A stretch of DNA of 13,995 nucleotides, from assembly GCA_003232015.1 (NCBI GenBank), contig QIKU01000086.1:1-13995 (forward strand). Reading direction: 5' to 3'. The notes beneath the pieces are model-generated. The model saw only the letters and a program-made list of their open reading frames with translations, was not told the origin of the DNA and made no database searches. Source of the DNA: Gammaproteobacteria bacterium (lineage in GTDB: Bacteria > Pseudomonadota > Gammaproteobacteria > UBA6429). Numbering within the stretch: position 1 is the stretch's first letter; each line of letters opens with the position of its first letter. Shown here in pieces: positions 6,961-13,995 of the stretch. Position numbers and translations under genes: made by a program.

Positions 6961-7818
6961 CTATACATCTATCGATGTTATTTTTTGAATTGTCATATAA
7001 CCAAGAAATTCCATAACGACAATAATAGCAAGCGTACCCCAACCAATCGGCGTGGTAAATAATTTTGACATTGCTTCTGGTTCAATTTGCATTAGCACCA
7101 CGCCCAATAAAATAGGCAAGCCCGTCATTACTTTGCCCTGCAAACGCCCTTGTGATGTTAAGCTTTCAATTTTACCTTCCATTGTGGCTTTACGACGTAA
7201 TGTTTGTGCCAGTGTTTCCATTACTTCGATTAAATTACCACCCACTTCTCTGGATATTTTTATTGCTGAAACAATAATAATAAAATCTGGAATGGGAAGC
7301 CGTTTTTCCATATTAGACAAACCTGTTTCCATGTCGACACCAATTCGGGTTTGACGCATCAGTAATTCAAATTCCTGATTTAATGGCTGCGGTTGTTCAG
7401 TTACCAGACTTTCAAAAGCCATCGGTAAACTGGCACCAGACTGTAAGCTACTGGCTATCGCTAATAATGCTTCAGGAAGTTGCTGTTCAAATTTTTTAAA
7501 GCGTCTTTTCCGTATGGCCTTATATATCCACCAGGGCAAAGCCAACATACCCAGTGCCACTGCAATCACAATAATCCAGTTATGCGACAGCAACCATGCG
7601 AACACAGAAAAAATCACTATGCTAAAAATATTTAGCAAAAATAAGCGCTGCGGGTCAACATACATAAACATGTCACCCAGGCTATTCGTCGTACTTTCAC
7701 TGAAAGTCGTCTGATACTCCTCCCAGAATTTACCAAAGGCCTTTAGTCCCAGCCAGGCTAAGATACCCGCAGCAATGGCCAATAAAATAATTGCACTATA
7801 AAATAGAATGTTTTCCAT
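6961..7818 (-). CDS. tadB: Tad pilus inner-membrane platform protein TadB
   Basis: This 285-residue protein carries a T2SSF domain. An N-terminal membrane helix (residues about 4-27) is followed by two helices around 60-95, then the cytoplasmic signature QLPEALLAIASSLQSGASLP, EVGGNLIEVMETLAQTLR, and two C-terminal membrane helices after LPILLGVVL. It pairs with TadC as the inner-membrane core of the Tad pilus machine. It starts 5 nt after the ATPase stop with an AGGTTAAT Shine-Dalgarno spanning that stop. Length and motif set are ordinary. Confidence 0.95.
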   Translation of the reverse strand: MENILFYSAIILLAIAAGILAWLGLKAFGKFWEEYQTTFSESTTNSLGDMFMYVDPQRLFLLNIFSIVIFSVFAWLLSHNWIIVIAVALGMLALPWWIYKAIRKRRFKKFEQQLPEALLAIASSLQSGASLPMAFESLVTEQPQPLNQEFELLMRQTRIGVDMETGLSNMEKRLPIPDFIIIVSAIKISREVGGNLIEVMETLAQTLRRKATMEGKIESLTSQGRLQGKVMTGLPILLGVVLMQIEPEAMSKLFTTPIGWGTLAIIVVMEFLGYMTIQKITSIDV

Positions 7819-7823
7819 TTTTA

Positions 7824-9482
7824 TTAACCTATATTGTTAAAGATACTCATATCAACGTTTAAACCACGCTTGCGCATTTGTTCATAAAATTCTGGCACCT
7901 GCCCTGTTGCAACAAAACGTCCTTCTAACTTACCGTCTTCGTCATAGCCTTCCTGCTCGTAACGGAAAATATCCTGCATTTGAATAATGCCGGTTTCCAT
8001 TCCCGTTATTTCCGTAATGTAAGTAATTTTCCTGCTACCATCAGGGAAACGGTTCTGTTGCACAATAATATTAATCGCTGATGCAATTTGTTCGCGAATA
8101 GCCTGGATAGGCAAATCCATACCCGCCATTAACACCATCACTTCCATTCGCGATAACATGTCGCGTGGTGTATTCGCATGCGCGGTTGTTAGTGAACCTT
8201 CATGGCCAGTATTCATTGCCTGCAACATATCCAGCGCTTCAGCACCACGGCACTCACCCACAACGATTCTATCTGGCCTCATCCGTAAACAGTTTTTTAC
8301 CAGGTCACGAATCGTCACCTGACCCGTGCCTTCAATATTGGGTGGGCGTGCTTCTAAGGTAACTAGATGCGGTTGTTGAAGCTGCAATTCTGCCGCATCT
8401 TCCACAGTAATGACACGCTCGCCTTTCGGAATATAATTGGATAACACATTTAATAACGTTGTTTTACCTGAACCTGTACCACCGGAAATAATCACGTTTT
8501 GCTTGTTCACCACCACGGTTTTAAGAAAGGCCATCATCTCTGTACTTATTGCACCAAAATCAACAATATCCTGATCAGATAATTTTTTGCTTGAGAATTT
8601 TCGAATCGTAATACAGGGGCCACGCAACGCTAATGGAGGAATAATAGCATTTACCCGTGAGCCATCTTTTAATCGTGCATCCACCATTGGCGAGCTTTCA
8701 TCAATGCGTCGGCCTAATGGTGAAATAATACGCTCAATAGTCGACATAACGGCATCATGGTCACTGTAAATAACATCAGTGTGTTGCAACTTACCATTAC
8801 GCTCAATATAGATATCATCAAAGGCATTGACCATGACTTCGGTTATCGTTTCATCTGCCAGTAATTCTTCCAAAGCACCCAGGCCAATGGTTTCGTTAAG
8901 CACGTCTTTTGCCAGCACATCACGTTTAACATGCACAGGCAAGCCTTCGTCAATATCATCAATAATTTCATTGATCATTTTACTGACTCTGTCACGTAAC
9001 TCCGTATCACTCCAGTTGCCAATATCTGTGCGTTGCAAATCCATGATACTAAGTAATTCCTGATGTACATGGCTACGCCACATCAGCAATTCATTACGCA
9101 AAATTTGCTTAACGTCACGCAGTTCCTGCGTACTGTTAACATCGCTCTGTTCTAACTTTCGACGTTTTTTATCCTGCTCATCGTATTCCGATGAATCAAA
9201 GCGAAGTTGGTAATTTGCAATACTGACAACATCACCATTAACTAAGGGGCCATAACGTTCTGTTATTTTTTTATCATTAACATAGGTACCCGCACCCTCA
9301 CTTTTATCTTCGATAAAGAGGCCGTCTTTCTGTTGTTGAATTTCCGCATGCACGGGTGCAATACTCCAACCTCGAAGATGGACAAGATTATCTCTGTTCT
9401 TGCCAATACGGCAGTGATTAAGCACGCAACGCAGATCGGCGACTTCAACGTCCTTATTTGTTTTTACACTAATATTAAACAT
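7824..9482 (-). CDS. tadA: FHA-domain fused CpaF/TadA secretion ATPase
   Basis: This 552-residue protein powers Flp pilus assembly. The C-terminal GspE/VirB11-type ATPase region (about residues 180-540) has Walker A GGTGSGKT at 334-341 (K340), Asp-box ED at 361-362, Walker B RIVVGE ending in E410, and the His-box NTGHEGSLTTAHA (H427, H435). All key catalytic residues are present. The N-terminal 100 residues are an FHA domain, with CRIGKNRDN, WSIAPVHAEI and GTYVNDKKI motifs, followed by a charged helical linker (100-180). Compared with canonical FHA, the binding arginine of IGR is K28 and the serine of VSR aligns with A42, while H45 and N69 remain. CpaF usually lacks this domain. Shine-Dalgarno AAGGTG overlaps the secretin stop. 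Confidence 0.95.
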   Translation of the reverse strand: MFNISVKTNKDVEVADLRCVLNHCRIGKNRDNLVHLRGWSIAPVHAEIQQQKDGLFIEDKSEGAGTYVNDKKITERYGPLVNGDVVSIANYQLRFDSSEYDEQDKKRRKLEQSDVNSTQELRDVKQILRNELLMWRSHVHQELLSIMDLQRTDIGNWSDTELRDRVSKMINEIIDDIDEGLPVHVKRDVLAKDVLNETIGLGALEELLADETITEVMVNAFDDIYIERNGKLQHTDVIYSDHDAVMSTIERIISPLGRRIDESSPMVDARLKDGSRVNAIIPPLALRGPCITIRKFSSKKLSDQDIVDFGAISTEMMAFLKTVVVNKQNVIISGGTGSGKTTLLNVLSNYIPKGERVITVEDAAELQLQQPHLVTLEARPPNIEGTGQVTIRDLVKNCLRMRPDRIVVGECRGAEALDMLQAMNTGHEGSLTTAHANTPRDMLSRMEVMVLMAGMDLPIQAIREQIASAINIIVQQNRFPDGSRKITYITEITGMETGIIQMQDIFRYEQEGYDEDGKLEGRFVATGQVPEFYEQMRKRGLNVDMSIFNNIG

Positions 9483-9492
9483 TTAATTCACC

Positions 9493-10815
9493 TTATTCCA
9501 AAAGATCAGAATTAGCAGAGCCTTCTTTCATCCACTCACCTAAATCAGATGCTTTAACAAAGCGTTTAATTAATTTCTCGCGTTGTGCAATAGCATTTGC
9601 ATTTTCTTTGGAGTTGGCATCAAAAATAGTGGGAGTTACAAAAATAACCAACTCCGTTTTCTTATCCCTTGTTTTGGTATTTTTAAAAAGCGAACCAATT
9701 AAGGGTATTGAACTTAGATATTTTACCTTCGTTGTGTCTTTACCCAGTTCTGAACTCAGCAAGCCCGAAATCACTACTGTTTCACCATTTTTCATGCTTA
9801 AGTCAGCTTGTGCCTTACGGGTAATAAAGCCAGGAGTGCCATTCAAGGCAACGGAGGGATCGGGTGCACTCAATTCCGTTTCAACACGCGCCGTAATATT
9901 ACCTAAATCATCAGCCACTGGCTTTATTTTTAGTTTAATACCGTATTCTTTAAACGTTATCGTTTGCCCATTTACGTTGGAAGTAATCAGCGGGACTTCA
10001 CCACCCGCTAAAAACTCTGCCTCACCACCACTACGTGCCGTTAAGGTTGGTGAAGCCAGAATAAGTGCGTCACCATTGCTCACTAACAAATTAATTCGTG
10101 ATGTCATTGCCGTTGCGATACCAAAGAAACCAAAGGTTTTGCCCAGCAACCCTGTGGGAACAGACGTAGCGAGATCATCCACTGCTGGATACGCCGCGCT
10201 CGGTGTCGCTACCGCACCCCAGGCAGGGCCGGGGATATTTGTTTGCCAGTTTATGCCAACTTCTTCCAACGCACTGCTACTAAAGTCTGTTATTTGCAAC
10301 TTCATATGAATCATCTTGTCGTGGAAACTTGCGGTTGTTTCGCGTGCAAGCATAATAATATTGGGATAATACTTTGCAATCACTTTTAATTTTGCCGCAT
10401 CGGCAGGCCCGACATCTCCATCAATTACCGTGCGCCCACCAACGGAACGAACCGAAACACCGGAAACATCGCGCAGTAATGATTTAATTTCACTGGCCGC
10501 AGTCAATGGATTAGACTCAGAAATTTGAATAATTAAATCCCGCTCCCAACCATCTTTACCCCAAATATGAATGATGGTTTCGCCTTTCTTTTCGGCTAAA
10601 ATAATTAGCTGGCCTTTTTTGGTTATCGACGTACTGAGGAGTTTGCCATTACCCACTGCAACCCTGTCGACCTCACCAATTTTTAATACTTTTACTTGCC
10701 CTTGATACAGACTTAAAAATTTGCTCTTCAGCATCCTGGTTTCTGCATCCACAGTCGGCATAAAACTAACCTGACCTACGCTTAATAAAACTAACAGTAT
10801 AATGACTCGTTTCAT
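9493..10815 (-). CDS. rcpA: Tad pilus outer-membrane secretin CpaC/RcpA
   Basis: This 440-residue protein forms the outer-membrane channel through which the Flp pilus passes. A Sec signal peptide occupies residues 1-24 (cleavage likely after VDA). The N-terminal domain is the periplasmic pilus-secretin N domain (about 25-100), with a BON-like region (100-160). The secretin domain spans about 165-400 with GGEVPLI (271-277), the signature IPLIGSLFKN (370-379) and ELVIFVTPTI (388-397). The charged C-terminal tail is short. It lies between rcpC and tadA; no tadZ/cpaE or rcpB gene separates it from the ATPase, the gap being 10 nt. Confidence 0.95.
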   Translation of the reverse strand: MKRVIILLVLLSVGQVSFMPTVDAETRMLKSKFLSLYQGQVKVLKIGEVDRVAVGNGKLLSTSITKKGQLIILAEKKGETIIHIWGKDGWERDLIIQISESNPLTAASEIKSLLRDVSGVSVRSVGGRTVIDGDVGPADAAKLKVIAKYYPNIIMLARETTASFHDKMIHMKLQITDFSSSALEEVGINWQTNIPGPAWGAVATPSAAYPAVDDLATSVPTGLLGKTFGFFGIATAMTSRINLLVSNGDALILASPTLTARSGGEAEFLAGGEVPLITSNVNGQTITFKEYGIKLKIKPVADDLGNITARVETELSAPDPSVALNGTPGFITRKAQADLSMKNGETVVISGLLSSELGKDTTKVKYLSSIPLIGSLFKNTKTRDKKTELVIFVTPTIFDANSKENANAIAQREKLIKRFVKASDLGEWMKEGSANSDLLE

Positions 10816-10881
10816 GAGATTATCTCTTTATTATTTAATTTAACTTTTCATTAATTGATTCAATAAAATATTCTATAAACC

Positions 10882-12339
10882 TTATTCAATTGGCACTTTT
10901 GTAACAATAGCAACACCGTCTTTGCTGTTGCCACCCACTAAATATTCAACCAGCCAGACAGGTGTAGACACACCACCAGACGCTGAGTCAGTTGAGAACT
11001 TACTGGCAAGCTCGGCTGTAACAGCTTCTTCAGACACTGAACCTAATGACTTACCATCAGTACCAACAACCGAACCATCTTCATTCACCTTGCCAATCAC
11101 TTCACCTTTTTCATTCACAACCTGACCATTAACGACTCGGCCAATAATATTGCCATCTTTATCACGAACTACTTTCACTTTATCGATAACCCGTTCAGAA
11201 ACAGTGCCAAGAGACTCGCCGGTATTGCTTACCACCGTCCCATCTTCATTCACCTTGCCAATCACTTCGCCTTTTTCATTCACAACCTGACCATTAACGA
11301 CTCGACCAATGATATTGCCATCTTTGTCACGAACTATTTTTTCTGTAATAACAGGCTCGTCTGACGCAGTACCGATAATTTCACCTGAATTACTCACCAC
11401 GGTGCCATCCGAATTCACTTTACCAATAACATTGCCATTTTCATCAACAACTTTGCCATCAACAACTCGACCAATGATTTTCCCGGATGCATCTCTCACC
11501 ACTTTGGTCTTTTTCTTAACTTCCTGAGTAAGGCGTTGTGCATAAGACAAAATCTCAGTTGGATGGATACTGGTAAACACAAAACCTTCATCACTGCGAT
11601 TTCGTAATGCAGCAGATATTCGACCCGCTGTATTCGCCGCAAATAATAATGCTGTCTGTTGTGGCGTTAAATTCATAGTTAAAGTGTTATAGCCCCGGCC
11701 TCGATTCCCATATGAAACAGCCATGGTTGCCTGCACTTTAGCTTCCAGCTGCCGGCCGGTAGCCAGTACTTCGACATTTTGTAATAAAGGAAAGACCACA
11801 TCACCATCACCGGTTCCACCAACCAATTTTGATGGCAAGGTAATATAAAGGTCTACATGATTGCCTGGCTCAACCATGCCATCAATGGATGTCAGTTGAT
11901 CAATCGGAATCGTTACTGCACGTTGACCTGTTTTTAATACGTCAGAAAAATCACGACGCTGATCACCTGTTACATGGCTCCAGAGTAAAGCCCGCCCTTG
12001 TGACAAAGGTTCCAGTAAACGTCGACCTTTAATTAAATTAAACTTACTGGGAGGCACAACCTGCTGGTGCACATACATGCTGGGTATTCTGCGCACTGCC
12101 AGATTACTCTTGTTAAGTATTGCGCCACGACCCAAATTGGCACGGGCAACAACAACACTCACCATTTTTTCACTGGTCTGTTGGTAGGCTTCTTTAAGAG
12201 CGGCTTCTCTAACCTGTAAATATTTCACCGCTAAAAATGCAGCCAGTATCGCCAACCCAATGGCAATTAACAATAATCGCAGCGGACGATTAGCACGAAG
12301 AACAGCAACAACGGATTTTATTTTATTTGGTTTGCTCAT
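10882..12339 (-). CDS. rcpC: CpaB/RcpC Flp pilus assembly protein with C-terminal repeats
   Basis: CpaB/RcpC is a periplasmic, inner-membrane-anchored protein that works with the secretin in Tad pilus assembly. Here a membrane anchor occupies residues 18-40, an SAF domain about 58-122, and the RcpC/CpaB conserved domain about 135-265, including TIPIDQLTSIDGMVEPGNHVDL-type strands. Residues 280-444 hold three 55-residue repeats rich in D-G-N-x-I-G-R-V and DG-x-VV, and a 40-residue tail (VWLVEYLVGG) follows. At 485 residues it is much longer than typical CpaB (roughly 260-320). It is followed 66 nt later by the secretin gene. The Shine-Dalgarno is a modest GAAGAT. The first 265 residues give the identity; the repeat function is unknown. 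Confidence 0.92.
   Translation of the reverse strand: MSKPNKIKSVVAVLRANRPLRLLLIAIGLAILAAFLAVKYLQVREAALKEAYQQTSEKMVSVVVARANLGRGAILNKSNLAVRRIPSMYVHQQVVPPSKFNLIKGRRLLEPLSQGRALLWSHVTGDQRRDFSDVLKTGQRAVTIPIDQLTSIDGMVEPGNHVDLYITLPSKLVGGTGDGDVVFPLLQNVEVLATGRQLEAKVQATMAVSYGNRGRGYNTLTMNLTPQQTALLFAANTAGRISAALRNRSDEGFVFTSIHPTEILSYAQRLTQEVKKKTKVVRDASGKIIGRVVDGKVVDENGNVIGKVNSDGTVVSNSGEIIGTASDEPVITEKIVRDKDGNIIGRVVNGQVVNEKGEVIGKVNEDGTVVSNTGESLGTVSERVIDKVKVVRDKDGNIIGRVVNGQVVNEKGEVIGKVNEDGSVVGTDGKSLGSVSEEAVTAELASKFSTDSASGGVSTPVWLVEYLVGGNSKDGVAIVTKVPIE
11008..11502 (-). repeat. Three 165-bp in-frame tandem repeats within rcpC
   Basis: Three units of 165 bp (55 codons) encode residues 280-334, 335-389 and 390-444. 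Units 2 and 3 share a 97-nt block (11240-11336 and 11075-11171) with only 4 mismatches, so that duplication is relatively recent; unit 1 is more diverged. Exact multiples of three keep the frame open and would allow copy-number change by slippage or recombination. Confidence 0.92.
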
Positions 12340-12391
12340 ATCGGTATCTTCTTTAATTTAATGTTTATTTTTATTTGTTAATTTATTTTAC

Positions 12392-12601
12392 TCAGGGTGT
12401 TGCATCATTTTTATCCGGCAGTTCTGCAATAGAAATTGCATAAGAATAGCCTTCCTGCGACCCTTTCATTGCATCGCGCATTGATTTCATCACGTCATCC
12501 TGGCCGGTGTAATATAAGGCTCCAATAATTGCAGCAACAATAACCACATACTCCACCATTGCCTGGCCTGTTTGTTGCTTCTTATTTCTTTGATAATTCA
12601 T
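12392..12601 (-). CDS. flp: Flp-type major pilin precursor
   Basis: This 69-residue prepilin has a short basic leader and the motif QQTG|QAMVEY. Glutamate lies at +5 (E17) and tyrosine at +6 of the predicted mature 57-residue protein, matching the Flp G-x4-E-Y class III prepilin signature. A hydrophobic helix VVIVAAIIGALYY follows. The hydrophilic tail (residues 33-69) would be exposed on the pilus. Cleavage would need a TadV-type prepilin peptidase, which is not in this window. The start follows a good AAGAGG Shine-Dalgarno spaced 8 nt. It is placed just before rcpC, where flp genes usually sit; only one copy is present. Confidence 0.88.
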   Translation of the reverse strand: MNYQRNKKQQTGQAMVEYVVIVAAIIGALYYTGQDDVMKSMRDAMKGSQEGYSYAISIAELPDKNDATP

Positions 12602-12644
12602 TTTTCAAACCTCTTTTTACGCTGGTTCATACTTAACTGAAACC

Positions 12645-13340
12645 TTAGTTAAACCAGGTTTTCTTCTTAACTTCATTGACTAGAATACTACTGTCATTAC
12701 CGCTTGAGCGAATAACAACGCTGACTTCATCGTCATCACGCTTAAAAACCAGAACATGCGCTGATTGGCCCACTGTTTCGTTTGTTATTTCACTCCACTT
12801 TTCTTTTTTAAAATGCATTCGATAGTAGTCTGCATTTTTATCTGCAGAATATTTATTGAGTATTAACAATGTTCGTGCTTTTTTATACTTATCCACTGTC
12901 TCCACGTCATTGACAATGGTAGAACCATGCAATACCGGAAAGCTGCTTATTTTTTTGCTATCACTTTCATTTAAGTTGAGTATATTAATCCGCCCTGTGG
13001 TTGCAATATCATGCTCGGCAAGCTCACTGGGTCTAACCTGTACGGTAATAAAATATTTTCCTTTCATGCGACTTATTTGTTGCCATCCGTTATGCTCATT
13101 GTCGACATAACCGCTCGCCCAACGACTACGGTAATAACCCAGCACCTGCGCAACCGACAGGCGGCTTGAAAAATGAGTCACCTTTAATGGCACCCCATTT
13201 ATAAATATTTTTTCTGCCAGCAATTGCCCTTGTTTCGCCTGCGGCGGCAGCAATACATTTGGCCAACTCGCAACAGCGGGCACCGCTACCAATAGCAAAG
13301 CGGCATACACAATAAACTGAATATAAGCCTTATTATTCAA
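12645..13340 (-). CDS. Unknown secreted protein of the Tad operon
   Basis: I do not recognise this 231-residue protein. It has a Sec-type signal peptide (residues 1-25, YAALLLVAVPAVAS), then a mixed alpha/beta soluble region without cysteines or obvious catalytic motifs, ending in KKTWFN. It is predicted to be periplasmic or exported. Its TTG start overlaps the end of the upstream gene by 8 nt, with no Shine-Dalgarno that I can see and no better in-frame start before the signal peptide. It lies 43 nt before the pilin gene, so it is probably a Tad-specific accessory or a novel assembly factor. No firm family call. Confidence 0.7.
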   Translation of the reverse strand: MNNKAYIQFIVYAALLLVAVPAVASWPNVLLPPQAKQGQLLAEKIFINGVPLKVTHFSSRLSVAQVLGYYRSRWASGYVDNEHNGWQQISRMKGKYFITVQVRPSELAEHDIATTGRINILNLNESDSKKISSFPVLHGSTIVNDVETVDKYKKARTLLILNKYSADKNADYYRMHFKKEKWSEITNETVGQSAHVLVFKRDDDEVSVVIRSSGNDSSILVNEVKKKTWFN

Positions 13341-13995
13341 AGGAGCACACCCCTGCTGGACAGGTTGGTATAATCGAGCTATCCGTTATCGGATCGGTAT
13401 CGACAAAACCAAAAATTAAGCTGTCGGCACCCAGCTCTGGTGCAATCGAAACACCCAACACTTTATAACTAAAAATATCCTGTGCCGGTTTAAATATTGG
13501 GCGCACTCGTGCAAAGGGCACAAAACTGTCGGCCCATTTCGCAAATTGAGTATCTTGTTTTCTTTTACCTTCATTACCAGCAGCAGACCAACTGTCGGTT
13601 AGAACGGCGGCATGGCTTTCTATTTCAAGATTTAAGCTATCAAACATACTCAGATAAGGAATGTTGTTTACAGGCACTATCACTTCCGACCGGTAATAGC
13701 CTTCAAAATGAAATTTACTGACAATATCAAATAAAGGGCTGTTGGGAACCGGAATAGGTCGGCGGCCGGTTAAGTCTGCAGCACGATCATTAAACCATTC
13801 CAGGCCATCAATCAGCTTATCACCCACATAATTAGCAGGAATATCAATAATGTTCGTTAATATATTAAAAGCCTGATAGCTATCTGATGGCACTGCTTCA
13901 TCCCCGTTGGTTTTAACGGTGATAGCATCCACATCCACTAGCCCTCGACCCGCATTATCCTTCCATAACAGGTTCACTTCGTCACTAGCCAGACC
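13333..13995 (-). CDS. Unknown Tad-operon protein, C-terminal part only (cut by window edge)
   Basis: The reading frame is open to the right edge of the window, so the true start is upstream; 220 codons are visible. It begins GLASDEVNLLWKDNAGRG and ends PTCPAGVCSFE. No transmembrane helix or enzyme motif is visible in this part. The segment SHAAVLTDSWSAAG resembles stretches near the C terminus of TadE/TadG-type pilus-assembly proteins, but this is a weak, memory-based match. A GTG at 13975-13977 would be an internal codon rather than a start. Its stop overlaps the start of the next gene by 8 nt, placing it in the operon. Confidence 0.65.
   Translation of the reverse strand, partial: GLASDEVNLLWKDNAGRGLVDVDAITVKTNGDEAVPSDSYQAFNILTNIIDIPANYVGDKLIDGLEWFNDRAADLTGRRPIPVPNSPLFDIVSKFHFEGYYRSEVIVPVNNIPYLSMFDSLNLEIESHAAVLTDSWSAAGNEGKRKQDTQFAKWADSFVPFARVRPIFKPAQDIFSYKVLGVSIAPELGADSLIFGFVDTDPITDSSIIPTCPAGVCSFE

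Noticed and set aside
9608..10309. 233-codon plus-strand ORF antisense to the secretin
   Set aside because: It lies entirely opposite a convincing secretin gene and shows no domain; long antisense ORFs are common in such composition.

Overview
The window (about 14 kb, A+T-leaning) looks like chromosomal DNA of a flagellated gammaproteobacterium. Three things support this: a tRNA-Tyr/tRNA-Gly/tRNA-Thr/tuf string in the same order as the 3' part of the E. coli thrU-tyrU-glyT-thrT-tufB operon; a near-consensus FliA (sigma-28) promoter; and a REP-type palindrome with the GTAGCCCGGATG core common in gammaproteobacteria. No genus can be named from the sequence alone.

Left end (1-748, minus strand): the first 26 codons of tuf (EF-Tu), preceded in transcription order by tRNA-Tyr(GUA), tRNA-Gly(UCC) and tRNA-Thr(GGU), all with encoded CCA. 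A candidate sigma-70 promoter lies before tRNA-Tyr. Between tRNA-Thr and tuf are three 40-bp tandem repeats, each carrying a copy of the last nucleotides of tRNA-Thr (GCTCCA), reminiscent of the repeats behind E. coli tyrT.

Middle (871-4352, plus strand): a four-gene signalling operon behind a sigma-28-type promoter. It encodes a 108-aa small-domain protein, an HDOD-domain protein, a hybrid sensor kinase (GAF-like, HisKA, HATPase_c, receiver) and a free Hpt protein. Together the last two could form a His-Asp-His relay tied to motility gene expression. No DNA-binding output protein is present in the window.

Junction (4340-4504): the signalling operon converges on the Tad operon. Between them sits a REPIN-like double palindrome flanked by imperfect 41-bp direct repeats that carry the end of the Hpt gene and the stop of the Tad gene.

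Right (4492-13995, minus strand): a Tad/Flp tight-adherence pilus operon. In transcription order: an unknown protein cut by the window edge, an unknown secreted protein, a Flp-type pilin, CpaB/RcpC, the CpaC/RcpA secretin, the CpaF/TadA ATPase with an N-terminal FHA domain, TadB, TadC, a DUF192 protein, a TPR lipoprotein in the TadD position, and a TadE-like pseudopilin. The genes are tightly packed and mostly translationally coupled or nearly so. Unusual points are the absence of TadZ/CpaE between secretin and ATPase, the FHA-ATPase fusion, a 165-residue triple-repeat insertion in CpaB, and a DUF192 gene inside the operon. I see no wholly new system; the best candidate for novelty is this variant Tad machine.
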